DNA of 11,016 nt from Candidatus Zipacnadia bacterium (GCA_029821415.1 JALGTJ010000067.1:1-11016); one strand, 5' to 3'. Positions 1-7,358 are shown, counted from the first letter of the stretch. Notes: generated by a model not told the origin, from the letters alone. Numbers and translations are program-made.

Positions 1-954
1 CCAAGTATGTCGCCTCATCGTGGTGACAGCGTCGCATGGACGGGGAACCTCCCCGGTGAGTTCGAGTGGCGCACCGGCTATCCTCTGCTCTTAGTGCTGC
101 CGGCCTTATTCCGCAATATGGGCCCGCAGACAGCCAAGTTCCGCAGTGACTACCGCCGGACTATAACTGAGCTTTTTGCCAACAATTACATGAAGCAACT
201 GTACGATTTCTGTGATGCGCACAAACTAAATCACATCGGCCACCTGCTTTACGACGGTGAACTGACTATGGGTACCCGTTGCTCCGGCGACTACTTCCAG
301 GCTGCCCAGTGGCTGCACTGGGGCGGGTGTGATTGTGATTACTTGGGTTCCCGCACATGGCCACGGGTTGCTGAGCGTGGGAATGCACTGCCAAGCAATA
401 ACGTCGCCGCAGTCAAATTCGCCGCCTCTACGGCTCATCTTATGAACAAGCCCGTCGTGATGAACGAGTGTTTCGGTCTGGGCCAGCAGTGGGCGATTGA
501 CCTGCGTACTCTCAAGTGGATGGGCGATTTCGTCATCGCACTGGGCACAAATCTATTAATGCCGCATGCTTTCTACTACTCTATCCAGGGCTTCCGCAAG
601 TGGGAATGCCCCCCCGGCGAGTTCTACCAGTCTCCGTTCTGGCAATACTATCAGGTCCTGGCTGATTACATCGGCCGGCTGTCAGCGTTGTTCCGCGACG
701 GTCAGCATATCGCCGATGTAGCTTTCTTCTATCCGGTTAAGTCAATGTGGGCGGAGATGGACCCCGACGCTAACGATACCACTGTCCGGCTCAATGCCAG
801 CTTCGACCAGCTCACCCGCCTGCTGCTCAAGCTCAACTACGACTTTGATTTTGTCAGCGAAGAGATGCTTCAGCAGGCGACCTTCGCCGACGGCAAGATG
901 ACAATCAATGACCCTGACTGCCCGCGACCACTGCTATCAGCAGAAAGACGCTGA
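1..954 (+). pseudogene. GH106-like glycoside hydrolase, catalytic part (5'-truncated by window, 3' frameshifted)
   Basis: This frame is open from the first base, and the ATG at 7 falls in mid-protein, so the true start lies upstream of the window. The translation resembles the catalytic region of large GH106 (alpha-L-rhamnosidase)-like or GH2-related hydrolases. It has a GYPLLLVLPAL block near the left end, then GHLLYDGE, then MNECFG with Glu at 466-468, a candidate acidic active-site residue by position in the family. MPHAFYYSI and PFWQYYQVLADYIGRLS follow. The likely role is removal of sugar residues from plant or microbial polysaccharide, but the substrate cannot be read from sequence. The frame stops at 952-954, yet family-like sequence continues in another frame from about 918, so this is the front piece of a broken gene. 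The GH106-like call is by remembered motif pattern. The broken state is seen directly. Confidence 0.72.
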
Positions 955-2335
955 AAGCGCTTGAGGATTTCGTCTCAGCAGGCGGTCGGATTGTTGCGAT
1001 AGGCAGCTTGCCCACCAAATCAGTGGAATGCGGCGAAGACCAGGAGGTCCAGCAGGCCTTCAGGCGGCTGTTCGGCAACGACTACGAGCTGAGTCTCACC
1101 GTCGCCGACGCCAAGAAGCCGGTGCTGACTACGTCGGCGCCCCGCCGTGGATTGACGATGAGAAAATGCTTTCGCCATTGGATGAAGCCCTCCGTGTGCT
1201 GATCAAGCCCGACGTGATAATCACTAACAGCGCCGGCGACCGTATCCCCGATATTGTGCATTATCACTATGTGCGAGATGACCAACATTTCCTGCTGTTG
1301 CAGAATACCAGTCTGGAGAGAAGCTACGATTTCGAGGTCTACCTGGAGCTGCACGGCGAGGTTAGCATCTGGGACGCGGAGACCGGCGAGACTGGGCCAG
1401 CCCCAGTCGTTCGCAGCACTGAGGAGGGCCTGCACATTCCCGTGAGCCTGCCGCCGGCGGGTGCGACGGTGCTGATGATTGACCCGCTCGCCCAGTGCCC
1501 AAGTACGCCACTGATTGACGCGGACGTGCCGATACTCGAAGTGAACAATGGCGAAGCCGTTGGCCTCGTTGCCAAGCCGGGCAGTTACAGTGTGACGGTC
1601 GGGTCACACGACGAGCCGCCGCAAGTGGTCCACACCCGTGTGCGCACGATGCCGGCAGCAATCGAACTGGATGATAGCTGGGAATTCAGCACCGAACAGC
1701 CCAACGCTCTACCCCTGACAAACTGGGAGTATGAGATAGACAATCACACCACGGGCAATTCCGATGCTGCCGAAGCCCAGCGTATCTTCACGGCAACCTT
1801 CGAGGCCGAAACTATCCCGGAAGAGGCCCGCATGCTGCTGGACGGTCTGAAGACTGACAAGGTCTGGCGTAACGCCCATATTCGGGATCATCACATCTAC
1901 TTGAACGGAGAAGAAGTTGTGGGGTTTACTCCGGGCAACTACCTGGATCACTACATCTACGAGGCCGACCTGGCTGGTCTCATTCAGGAGGGCACCAACG
2001 AGGTCAAGATCGTCTCGTCAACCTTTTACTTCGAGCCAGCCATGGTCTATCATCCGGTGGTAATTACCGGACGCTTCGCCGTGGCGGGACGCAAACACCT
2101 ACGGATAATCGCCGAGCCCGGCCAGATCAGAACCGGTCCCTGGGATAGCCAGGGATATCCTTACTATTCGGGAGTAGCCACTTATCGGCAGCAGTTCCGG
2201 CTCAGCCAGAATGACCTGCAAATAAAGATAGCCAATTCCCTGCAGAACCTGCTGCTCCAGAAGCCCAAGCCCTCCGGGCTACTCGGTCCAGTGCGAATTG
2301 TACCCTACAAGGAAATAAGGTTCGAATTGCAGTAA
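918..2335 (+). pseudogene. GH106-like glycoside hydrolase, C-terminal part (second frameshift near 1119)
   Basis: This is the continuation of the preceding hydrolase. From about 918 to 1120 the coherent protein lies in one frame (SRKTLKALEDFVSAGGRIVAIG, a Rossmann-like segment common before the C-terminal domains of such enzymes). From about 1121 it lies in another (GADYVGAPPWIDDEKM onward) and runs to the TAA at 2333-2335. The ATG at 1028 opens the last frame, but its first 30 or so codons are Arg-rich out-of-frame sequence, so it is not a real start. The rest contains a beta-sandwich region (WDAETGE, 1370-1390), and from about 1660 a GH2-type sugar-binding or jelly-roll region with HIYLNGEEV and a terminal PSGLLGPVRIVPY. 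The motif GYPYYSGVATYRQQF is followed almost at once by NDLQIKIANSLQNLL, where homologues as I recall them have a longer stretch. The three-frame structure is visible; the cause, decay or assembly error, is not. Confidence 0.72.
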
Positions 2336-2396
2336 CGCAGCTACACCTACTCACAACACACCATCACTAGCCAAAACCGAGTGTGATTTACAAGCT

Positions 2397-3860
2397 ATGA
2401 ACAACGCAACACATCTGCAGCACAAGACCATCGGACGACCGCATCCAGTGGCCGTCCGGCGCTTGCTCGCAATAGTGGCACTGGTGGCGGCGGCCCTGGT
2501 ACCCGCTGGCAACCAGGCGAGCGCCAGCCCCTACAGCCTCTTCCTGCGACTGGATAGTGCTTCGCTGGCCGAAGGCAGCGCTGATGTGCCTGGCCAGATA
2601 ACCGGCCGACCCCAGGTACGTCGCCCGACTAGCCTATCCGCAGCCGACCGGCCTCTGGTACTGGTGGACTACACCTCGCAGACTCCGGTGGTTCTCAAGC
2701 GTGATGGAACTCGCCCGGCAGCCTGGCATTCCAGGCTGCTCTCGGTGCAATGGGTCACGCCCCTGCGCGAGGTACCCCAGGAAAGTCCGTGGACAGTGGG
2801 TCTCCAGTTGGGCAAAGCTGAGAATAATGTCAGCTACGATTTGCTGGGGGAAAGTTACAGTATCTCGGCCGATAGCGACTCCTACGCGCTGAGCTTGGCT
2901 TATCAACTCAACAATGACTGGCGGGTAGGAGCAGGCTGCACCTGGATAGAGAGCACCGCCAACGCACGCGGGCCTGCTGTTGCTGATTACCTGGGCCTTC
3001 CGCCTGATACCAACAATTGGCCGGGGGTGAGTTCCGAGGCCACCCGGTATGTGCTCGGCGTCTCTCGCAGCGCGCCCGAATGGCAGTGGGGTTTGCAGTA
3101 CGACTGGTCCTCACCCCGCCAGCGGCTACACGTGACGGCAGATTCGGATGATTACGGCTTGGACTTGAGCGGAGATGAACATCGCCTGGAGGCCTACGTC
3201 GCCTACCTCCGGGGCAACGAGACATATTTTCTGTCCGGTTGGGAGCAGAAAGCTGATACAGCCAGCACATTCGCCCTGGGCTTCACAGGTATGGCGAACA
3301 TCGCTGCTGCTGCCAGAGATAAATCGCTGATCGCAGGCTGGCGCAAAGCCAAGGGCTTGCGAGGTCAGCAGCTCACTTTGGACTGGCGTAGGACAGAGTT
3401 ATTCACCGACAATCACGCCTACACCGGGCTCGTGCCCGATCCCTCCAACGAGATGGCTAGCCTGAGCGCAGACGCCGACGTCTCAACCTACTCCCTACGC
3501 TACGGGCGCCAGGAGCCGCTTAGCAGCCGGCTTACCTTCCTTTCCAGCATTACTGTTCATCGTGCCCTGTGTGATGGAAATTTGCTGCTGCGGGCCTTGC
3601 CCGAAGAAGGAGAAGACCCCGAAACTGTCAGCGAACACCACATCGCCGGTGGCCGACTCTACCTATACACGATCTCTGTTGGGATAGACTACCGGACTGA
3701 TGAATACCGGGCGGCGTTTACCTATACCACTGGCTATGCCGATGTCAATGAAGCCTTCAAACACGAGGTGAGTCCTGAGCAGAACGGCGGAGGCGTAGAT
3801 CCCTCTGATCATCTCAAGGCGCAGGATTTCTTCACCACGTCTTTCACCAAATACTTCTGA
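2397..3860 (+). CDS. Predicted outer-membrane beta-barrel protein, unknown family
   Basis: The 487-residue protein has an N-terminal export signal: a basic stretch with RR at residues 21-22, a hydrophobic core at about 23-37, and a likely signal peptidase I site after the ASA at residues 41-43. The rest has no hydrophobic helices. It consists of alternating polar and aromatic strands (WTVGLQLG, YALSLAYQL, WRVGAGCTW, TYSLRYG, LYTISVGIDYR, YRAAFTYTTGY) and ends in SFTKYF, with a terminal Phe as in many BAM-inserted outer-membrane proteins. This suggests a barrel of perhaps 14-18 strands in a diderm envelope. I recognise no family and assign no substrate. It begins 61 nt after the hydrolase gene on the same strand with no terminator between, so the two may be cotranscribed, for example sugar uptake beside sugar release. 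No good Shine-Dalgarno precedes the ATG. A GTG at residue 18 (2448) is an alternative start but would keep only a short n-region. Confidence 0.65.
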   Translation: MNNATHLQHKTIGRPHPVAVRRLLAIVALVAAALVPAGNQASASPYSLFLRLDSASLAEGSADVPGQITGRPQVRRPTSLSAADRPLVLVDYTSQTPVVLKRDGTRPAAWHSRLLSVQWVTPLREVPQESPWTVGLQLGKAENNVSYDLLGESYSISADSDSYALSLAYQLNNDWRVGAGCTWIESTANARGPAVADYLGLPPDTNNWPGVSSEATRYVLGVSRSAPEWQWGLQYDWSSPRQRLHVTADSDDYGLDLSGDEHRLEAYVAYLRGNETYFLSGWEQKADTASTFALGFTGMANIAAAARDKSLIAGWRKAKGLRGQQLTLDWRRTELFTDNHAYTGLVPDPSNEMASLSADADVSTYSLRYGRQEPLSSRLTFLSSITVHRALCDGNLLLRALPEEGEDPETVSEHHIAGGRLYLYTISVGIDYRTDEYRAAFTYTTGYADVNEAFKHEVSPEQNGGGVDPSDHLKAQDFFTTSFTKYF

Positions 3861-3899
3861 GTAGACGAACGGAACCAGCCTGGTGGAAAGCACCTACGC

Positions 3900-3933
3900 A
3901 AAAGGCCGCCCTCTGATAGTGTAAAGGACGGCC
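3900..3933 (-). terminator. Rho-independent terminator downstream of tRNA-Asp
   Basis: Read on the minus strand, GGCCGTCC (3933-3926) pairs with GGGCGGCC (3911-3904) over eight base pairs including one T-G wobble, around a 14-nt loop, and is followed by TTTT (3903-3900). It starts 11 nt after the tRNA 3' end, the right place to end the tRNA transcript. The T-run is short. On the plus strand the same hairpin would end the barrel-protein transcript, but no T-run follows it there, so I assign it to the minus strand. Confidence 0.7.
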
Positions 3934-3944
3934 ATAAACTGCAC

Positions 3945-4022
3945 TGGCGGGGCTGACGGGACTTGAACCCGCGACCTCCGGCTTGACAGGCCGGCACTCT
4001 AAACCGACTGAGCTACAGCCCC
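3945..4022 (-). tRNA. tRNA-Asp (anticodon GTC), CCA encoded
   Basis: The minus strand folds as a complete cloverleaf. The acceptor arm GGGGCTG (4022-4016) pairs with CAGCCCC (3955-3949). The D arm GCTC...GAGT has one wobble pair. The anticodon stem CCGGC/GCCGG encloses the loop CTGTCAA with anticodon GTC, and the T arm GCGGG TTCAAGT CCCGT is canonical. The discriminator base is G (3948), the usual aspartate identity base, and CCA is encoded at 3947-3945. It charges aspartate and reads GAC/GAU codons. A terminator follows directly. Upstream lies the broken OsmC gene, whose stop codon ends 73 nt before the tRNA. I see no convincing promoter in that gap, so the tRNA may be processed from a longer transcript. 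Confidence 0.97.
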
Positions 4023-4095
4023 ACGCTTGCACAACATTCAAGCTCACTACCCCCGCCCAACTGCCCTGTACAACTAAAGATATCGGCTTGGCTGG

Positions 4096-4480
4096 CTAAG
4101 GCTGGCGGATTTCATATTCAGTGGTTATCTGGGCAACCGCGCCGAGCATTGCCGACGCCGGGCAGTACTTGGTATCAGAAAGCTCAATGGCACGAGCCAG
4201 CCGCTCCTCGTCTACCTTGCCCGTAACAATATGCTTGATGGTGATGCTGGTGCACCGGCTGGCGCATCTTTTGCAGAATGGATATCACATCCATACCGGT
4301 ACAGCTTGCCAGGCTGGCCAGCAACAGTTGCATCGGGCGCGGGCCAAGATCTTGCCCACCGAACCCCTCGCGGCCATCCACAGTAATCTTGTGTCCACCA
4401 GCAAAACTGATATCAAAGGCTAAGCCGGCAGGATTGCATAATTTCAGCTCTATATGCTCCATGTGCCCCAACTCGGTCAC
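4096..4480 (-). pseudogene. OsmC/Ohr family protein, frameshifted
   Basis: OsmC-family proteins reduce organic hydroperoxides with a pair of cysteines. The first part, read from the GTG at 4480-4478 (or the ATG at 4462), gives GHKITVDGREGFGGQDLGPRP, then LLASLASCTGMDVISIL with the first conserved Cys (residue 60). After QKMRQPV the frame goes wrong into His-rich sequence. In the adjacent frame the family pattern resumes: TSITIKHIVTGKVDEERLAR, AIELSDTKYCPASAML with the second conserved Cys, and TTEYEI, stopping at TAG 4098-4096. Removing one base near 4252 joins the halves exactly (CCG GTG ACC AGC), giving a normal-length protein of about 127 residues. The gene follows mgtC by 49 nt on the same strand and probably belongs to its operon. 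It is either a recent pseudogene or a one-base sequence error. The family call is firm from the two Cys motifs; the exact subfamily is not. Confidence 0.85.
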
Positions 4481-4529
4481 CTTCTTTGCCTGGAATCCTA
4501 ACGCGACGCCCAGACATAGCCTGGCAGCA

Positions 4530-5189
4530 TTATGGCGTTACTCTGACCGAAGTAACTTCGGCCTGAGAGCTGGCAATCGCCATCAGCCGCTCACGGCTGA
4601 CCTTTTCAGGATTTCGATAGTACAGTACGACCTGCTCGCCGCCCTCACTTGCAAAATCAATGCTCTCAACATACACTCCCGCAGCATTTAGCTCAGCAAG
4701 TATCTGGGGCGGGAAACTGGCGCCAGTAGCAAGCTTCATCAGTATGCAGTGCTCAGCAGTCATTCCCCCTATGTACCGCTCCAGCCGCCGCAGTGCTGTG
4801 AGAGTGATAAAGATGATCGCAGTAGCAATGGCAGCAGCCGTATATGAACCAATACCGACTGTCAGCCCCACTGCTGAGGCTGTCCAAATAGTGGCCGCAG
4901 TAGTCAGACCGTGGACGCCTGCTCCGTAACGGATGATAGTGCCAGCTCCCAGAAAGCCGATGCCGGTCACCACCCCCGCCGCTATTCGCCCGGGATCAAA
5001 GCTCTCCCCCGCTACCAGTCTTGACACCATCATCACCAGAGCAGCACCTACCGTCACCAGAATATGAGTGCGCAACCCGGCCGGCCGATCCCGTCGTTCT
5101 CGCTCCAAACCAATGATACCACCGAGGACAAAGGCAATCAGGAGACGTAAGGCCACCTCTGACGTAGGAAACACTACCGCTTCGTTCAT
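4530..5189 (-). CDS. MgtC/SapB family inner-membrane protein
   Basis: MgtC/SapB proteins are inner-membrane proteins linked to magnesium limitation, acid and envelope stress; in Salmonella MgtC acts on F1Fo ATP synthase. This 219-residue product has the family signature: a first helix at about 12-28 running into GLERERRDRPAGLRTH (27-42), a second helix at about 43-60, GVVTGIGFLGAGTIIR (72-87), GLTTAATIWTASAVGL (94-109), and a last helix at about 115-133. A soluble C-terminal ACT-like domain (from about 145) follows, as in the longer family members. I chose the ATG at 5189-5187 because it gives the usual family N-terminus, lies 1 nt after the stop of the upstream TPR gene, and is preceded by the purine-rich GGTGGTGA. 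An earlier in-frame ATG at 5294 would overlap the upstream gene and adds a Cys/Arg-rich stretch with no family likeness. Translation is probably coupled to the upstream gene. Confidence 0.9.
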   Translation of the reverse strand: MNEAVVFPTSEVALRLLIAFVLGGIIGLERERRDRPAGLRTHILVTVGAALVMMVSRLVAGESFDPGRIAAGVVTGIGFLGAGTIIRYGAGVHGLTTAATIWTASAVGLTVGIGSYTAAAIATAIIFITLTALRRLERYIGGMTAEHCILMKLATGASFPPQILAELNAAGVYVESIDFASEGGEQVVLYYRNPEKVSRERLMAIASSQAEVTSVRVTP

Positions 5190-5190
5190 A

Positions 5191-6558
5191 TCACCACCGC
5201 AACATCTCAATACGGTACACCGCATATTCAGCGCTGATAGTCGGATCTTCGTCAACAGAGATAGCAGCCAACTGAACCGCATTATGTCCCTCATACCGAG
5301 CCATCAATCGCTCGGCGGTTCGATCAGCAGCTTCCGCAACAGAGGCTGCTGTCCCCCGGGCAATGGCGTCACACGACGCTTCTATATCACCGCAAGCCAG
5401 CAGTCCAGCCCGGTCGGCCGATAATTCAACCCGCTGTTGCCAGGCATGACCAACTGCTCTCAGGTGCTGCCAGGCCGGCGATTCGCGCTCGGGGCCAGTG
5501 CCCGCAGTGACCTTGGCCATCGCCTCTCGCCAGTTCAGACGCAACTGTCTGACGGAATTTACGGGACGTTGCAGCAGCACATCCACCGCCTGCAACAGGC
5601 TGAGGTACCCGCTCAGAATCGGCCCCAAACATCTGCCCACTATGAAGGTCAATTCGGTCGGGCTGAGTACTTGGGAGACACCCTCGGGCACTGCCAGAAC
5701 AGCCGGGCGGCCCTGGACAATGAGCGGCTGCATATGCTCTTCAGCAATCAAATACAGTTGGGGCGGGTCAGCGGCAAGGTTCTGTGCTGCCCGCGTACCA
5801 GCAGCTACCAACTGAGGATGGTCATCACCAGCCAGCTTGCATGCAGCCACCACTTGCTGCATTACCTCCGTTGCCCATACCCCTTCAATCGCCGCCGCCA
5901 CGGCCTCAACCTCCTCAATCCTCTGCCACTGCTGGCAATATTCTCGATCTTCGTCAAATTCCCATATCGCCGCCTTGTCGGCGGCAGCCACTTCTTCGTC
6001 ACCAAGCTCATCAAAAGACTCAAAGACCTCAGAACTGCGGGCCCGATGCTCCGGGAATATGCCACCAACTTCTGGCATTTCCTGTGAAGAGATCACTTCG
6101 TCGAGTGGGATGAAATCTTCCGGGCTAGGCTCCCGCAGGAACGACACGGCCTCTTCATCCACTATCTGGGCGCCCGCTCCCCCCTCCAGCGCATCAAATT
6201 CCGCGGTAGCGTGCGCCCGTCTTCGCCTCACAAAGGGGTCAGGAGGAATCTCGTGCAGTCGTCTGACGCGGGCAGCACCCTCTGGGTCAATTGCCTCCAG
6301 AGCAGCCCACGCCTTCTGGTCATCACGATCAGCACGCAGAATGATTTGATATTGGCGGGAGGCTCGGTCAGTCGCGCCTGCTTCAAGGTAGCGCTCAGCC
6401 AACCAATGACGTGCTTCTGTGTAACTCCCATCAACCCTCAGTGCTTCACGAGCATATTCAACCGCCCAGGCCAGGCGACCGTTTGCATAAGCTTGCTGAG
6501 CTTCTGCAAAGATCGTCTCCGCCTGTCGCCGCTTATCCGAGGTGCTCTCGTCTACCAT
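5191..6558 (-). CDS. TPR protein with degenerate (non-catalytic) M48 peptidase-like domain
   Basis: The 455-residue protein has no signal peptide. Residues about 8-80 form two to three TPR-like helical repeats (AQQAYANGRLAWAVEYAREAL and following). An acidic, low-complexity linker runs from about 95 to 195. The C-terminal half looks like an M48 metallopeptidase core: QPLIVQGRPAVLAVPEGVS, then LSPTELTFIVG, and later ELSADRAGLLACGD with Glu378 and Asp382 of the ExxxD zinc motif. The expected HExxH after LSPTELTFIVG is replaced by R309-C-L-G-P313, so both His ligands and the catalytic Glu are missing. It is therefore likely a binding or scaffold protein and not a protease. I chose the ATG at 6558-6556 because GGAG (6571-6568) sits 9 nt upstream; the ATG at 6564 is only 3 nt from it. 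The stop lies 1 nt before mgtC. The gene diverges from the rimP operon. No clear promoter was found. Function unknown. Confidence 0.75.
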   Translation of the reverse strand: MVDESTSDKRRQAETIFAEAQQAYANGRLAWAVEYAREALRVDGSYTEARHWLAERYLEAGATDRASRQYQIILRADRDDQKAWAALEAIDPEGAARVRRLHEIPPDPFVRRRRAHATAEFDALEGGAGAQIVDEEAVSFLREPSPEDFIPLDEVISSQEMPEVGGIFPEHRARSSEVFESFDELGDEEVAAADKAAIWEFDEDREYCQQWQRIEEVEAVAAAIEGVWATEVMQQVVAACKLAGDDHPQLVAAGTRAAQNLAADPPQLYLIAEEHMQPLIVQGRPAVLAVPEGVSQVLSPTELTFIVGRCLGPILSGYLSLLQAVDVLLQRPVNSVRQLRLNWREAMAKVTAGTGPERESPAWQHLRAVGHAWQQRVELSADRAGLLACGDIEASCDAIARGTAASVAEAADRTAERLMARYEGHNAVQLAAISVDEDPTISAEYAVYRIEMLRW

Positions 6559-6696
6559 CGTCATCCACTCCTACAGTGAACTGAGCAACCAACTGTGTCC
6601 AGATGCAGCACATAGGTTTGTATATAACTTCGCCATTGATAGCATTCTGACCTTCTAACTCAGCAGTTTACATACCAAAAGAATGCCAAAAACCTC

Positions 6697-6725
6697 TTGC
6701 ATCTGTCGGGGAGATGAGGTATAAT
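6697..6725 (+). promoter_or_regulatory. Sigma70-type promoter of the rimP-nusA-infB operon
   Basis: TTGCAT (6697-6702) and a perfect TATAAT (6720-6725) are separated by exactly 17 nt, with the only mismatches to consensus in the last part of the -35 box (TTGACA). Transcription would start near 6732, giving a leader of about 100 nt before the rimP start. It lies in the intergenic region between the divergent TPR gene and rimP, where a housekeeping promoter is expected. Confidence 0.85.
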
Positions 6726-6757
6726 ATTGGTAGCTTCAATCTCAGGTAACACTTCCT

Positions 6758-6782
6758 GGGAGTGGGTGTTTGGCCCACTCCC
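6758..6782 (+). promoter_or_regulatory. 9-bp hairpin in the rimP leader RNA
   Basis: GGGAGTGGG (6758-6766) and CCCACTCCC (6774-6782) are perfect inverted repeats around a 7-nt loop, beginning about 25 nt into the predicted transcript. The following bases (TATCTGTTAT) are only partly T-rich, so it is at best a weak terminator. From its position it could be an attenuator or pause hairpin through which NusA tunes its own operon, or an RNA stabiliser or processing site. The fold is seen; the role is inferred. Confidence 0.65.
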
Positions 6783-6792
6783 TATCTGTTAT

Positions 6793-6830
6793 ATGGACAA
6801 CGTCGCCAACGAAGCCAGCTAAGCTGGTGA
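6793..6830 (+). promoter_or_regulatory. Small hairpin over the rimP ribosome-binding site, with a possible 9-codon leader ORF
   Basis: CCAGC (6815-6819) pairs with GCTGG (6823-6827) around TAA, and its 3' arm covers the GGTGA (6826-6830) that is the only candidate Shine-Dalgarno for the rimP ATG at 6836. A tiny reading frame, ATG 6793-6795 to TAA 6820-6822 (MDNVANEAS), ends in the loop of this hairpin, so a translating ribosome would open it. The tiny frame has no Shine-Dalgarno of its own, and a 5-bp stem can occur by chance. Confidence 0.3.
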
Positions 6831-6835
6831 CAACA

Positions 6836-7300
6836 ATGAAGCGGAATCGCAATCCGGTGCTAGATGAAATTGAACCAGAAATCATCCAGATGTTGGACGC
6901 ATTTGGGTACGAGTTGGTACTGGATGAACTTAAGGGGGCAGTGGGAGCTCAGACGCTGACACTCTATATTGATAAGCCGGGCGGTGTTGACGTCAACGAG
7001 TGTGCTGAGATGGCCAAAAAGGTAGCCGTGGTGCTTGAGACCATAGATGCAGAGCGACATAACTACACCATTATCGTCTCTTCACCAGGGATCGAGCGTC
7101 CGCTGACCCGCGAAAAGGATTTTCAGCGCTTTTCTGGCCAGAAGGCGACACTAACAATACAACAAGCCCAAGGCAAGCAAACCTTGACTGGCGTACTTCG
7201 CGGCGTAGACAAAGGCTGCGTAGTAATCCAAAAAGATACAGACATCATGGAGGTTCCTGTTGCCGATCTGGTTGATGCCCACCTGGCACCAGACTGGTAG
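6836..7300 (+). CDS. rimP: Ribosome maturation factor RimP
   Basis: RimP binds the 30S subunit precursor in the cytoplasm and is needed for its maturation. The 154-residue product has the usual length and layout. The N-terminal alpha/beta domain includes LTLYIDKPGGVDVNECAEMA, and the family signature SSPGIERPLT begins at residue 82. A C-terminal SH3-like barrel follows (QKATLTI, LTGVLRGVDKGCVVIQ), ending in LAPDW. The ATG at 6836 is chosen because family similarity begins there and GGTGA (6826-6830) lies about 5 nt upstream. The open frame extends further back to a TTG at 6770, but that part runs through the leader hairpin and has no family character. It is the first gene of the operon; nusA starts 58 nt downstream. 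Confidence 0.95.
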   Translation: MKRNRNPVLDEIEPEIIQMLDAFGYELVLDELKGAVGAQTLTLYIDKPGGVDVNECAEMAKKVAVVLETIDAERHNYTIIVSSPGIERPLTREKDFQRFSGQKATLTIQQAQGKQTLTGVLRGVDKGCVVIQKDTDIMEVPVADLVDAHLAPDW

Positions 7301-7358
7301 GGGACCTACGCCGTAATTGGCCGACCTATGGAAATCGGCTCTGCAAGGGGATCTGAAT

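Noticed and set aside
1008..1202. A separate 64-codon gene
   Set aside because: It is the middle frame of the broken hydrolase; its good part matches the hydrolase continuation and its tail is out of frame.
3904..3933. Terminator for the barrel-protein gene on the plus strand
   Set aside because: The stem is followed by ATAAACT on that strand, with no T-run; it fits the minus strand better.
3809..4047. Two minus-strand open frames overlapping the tRNA-Asp region, with the GCSSVGLECRPVKPEVAGSSPVSP-type translation
   Set aside because: This is the well-known false translation of a tRNA gene; the cloverleaf explains the sequence and no protein is supported.
5190..5294. Earlier MgtC start adding 35 residues
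   Set aside because: It would overlap the end of the upstream gene by about 100 nt and adds sequence unlike MgtC family N-termini.
5437..6349. Long plus-strand open frames opposite the TPR/M48-like gene
   Set aside because: They have Ser/Arg/Pro-rich, low-information translations and no family character; the minus-strand frame has recognisable TPR and M48 patterns.
6565..6690. Promoter for the TPR-mgtC-osmC operon on the minus strand
   Set aside because: A TATATA/TATACA box is present near 6620, but no acceptable -35 hexamer lies at 16-18 nt, so I do not call it.
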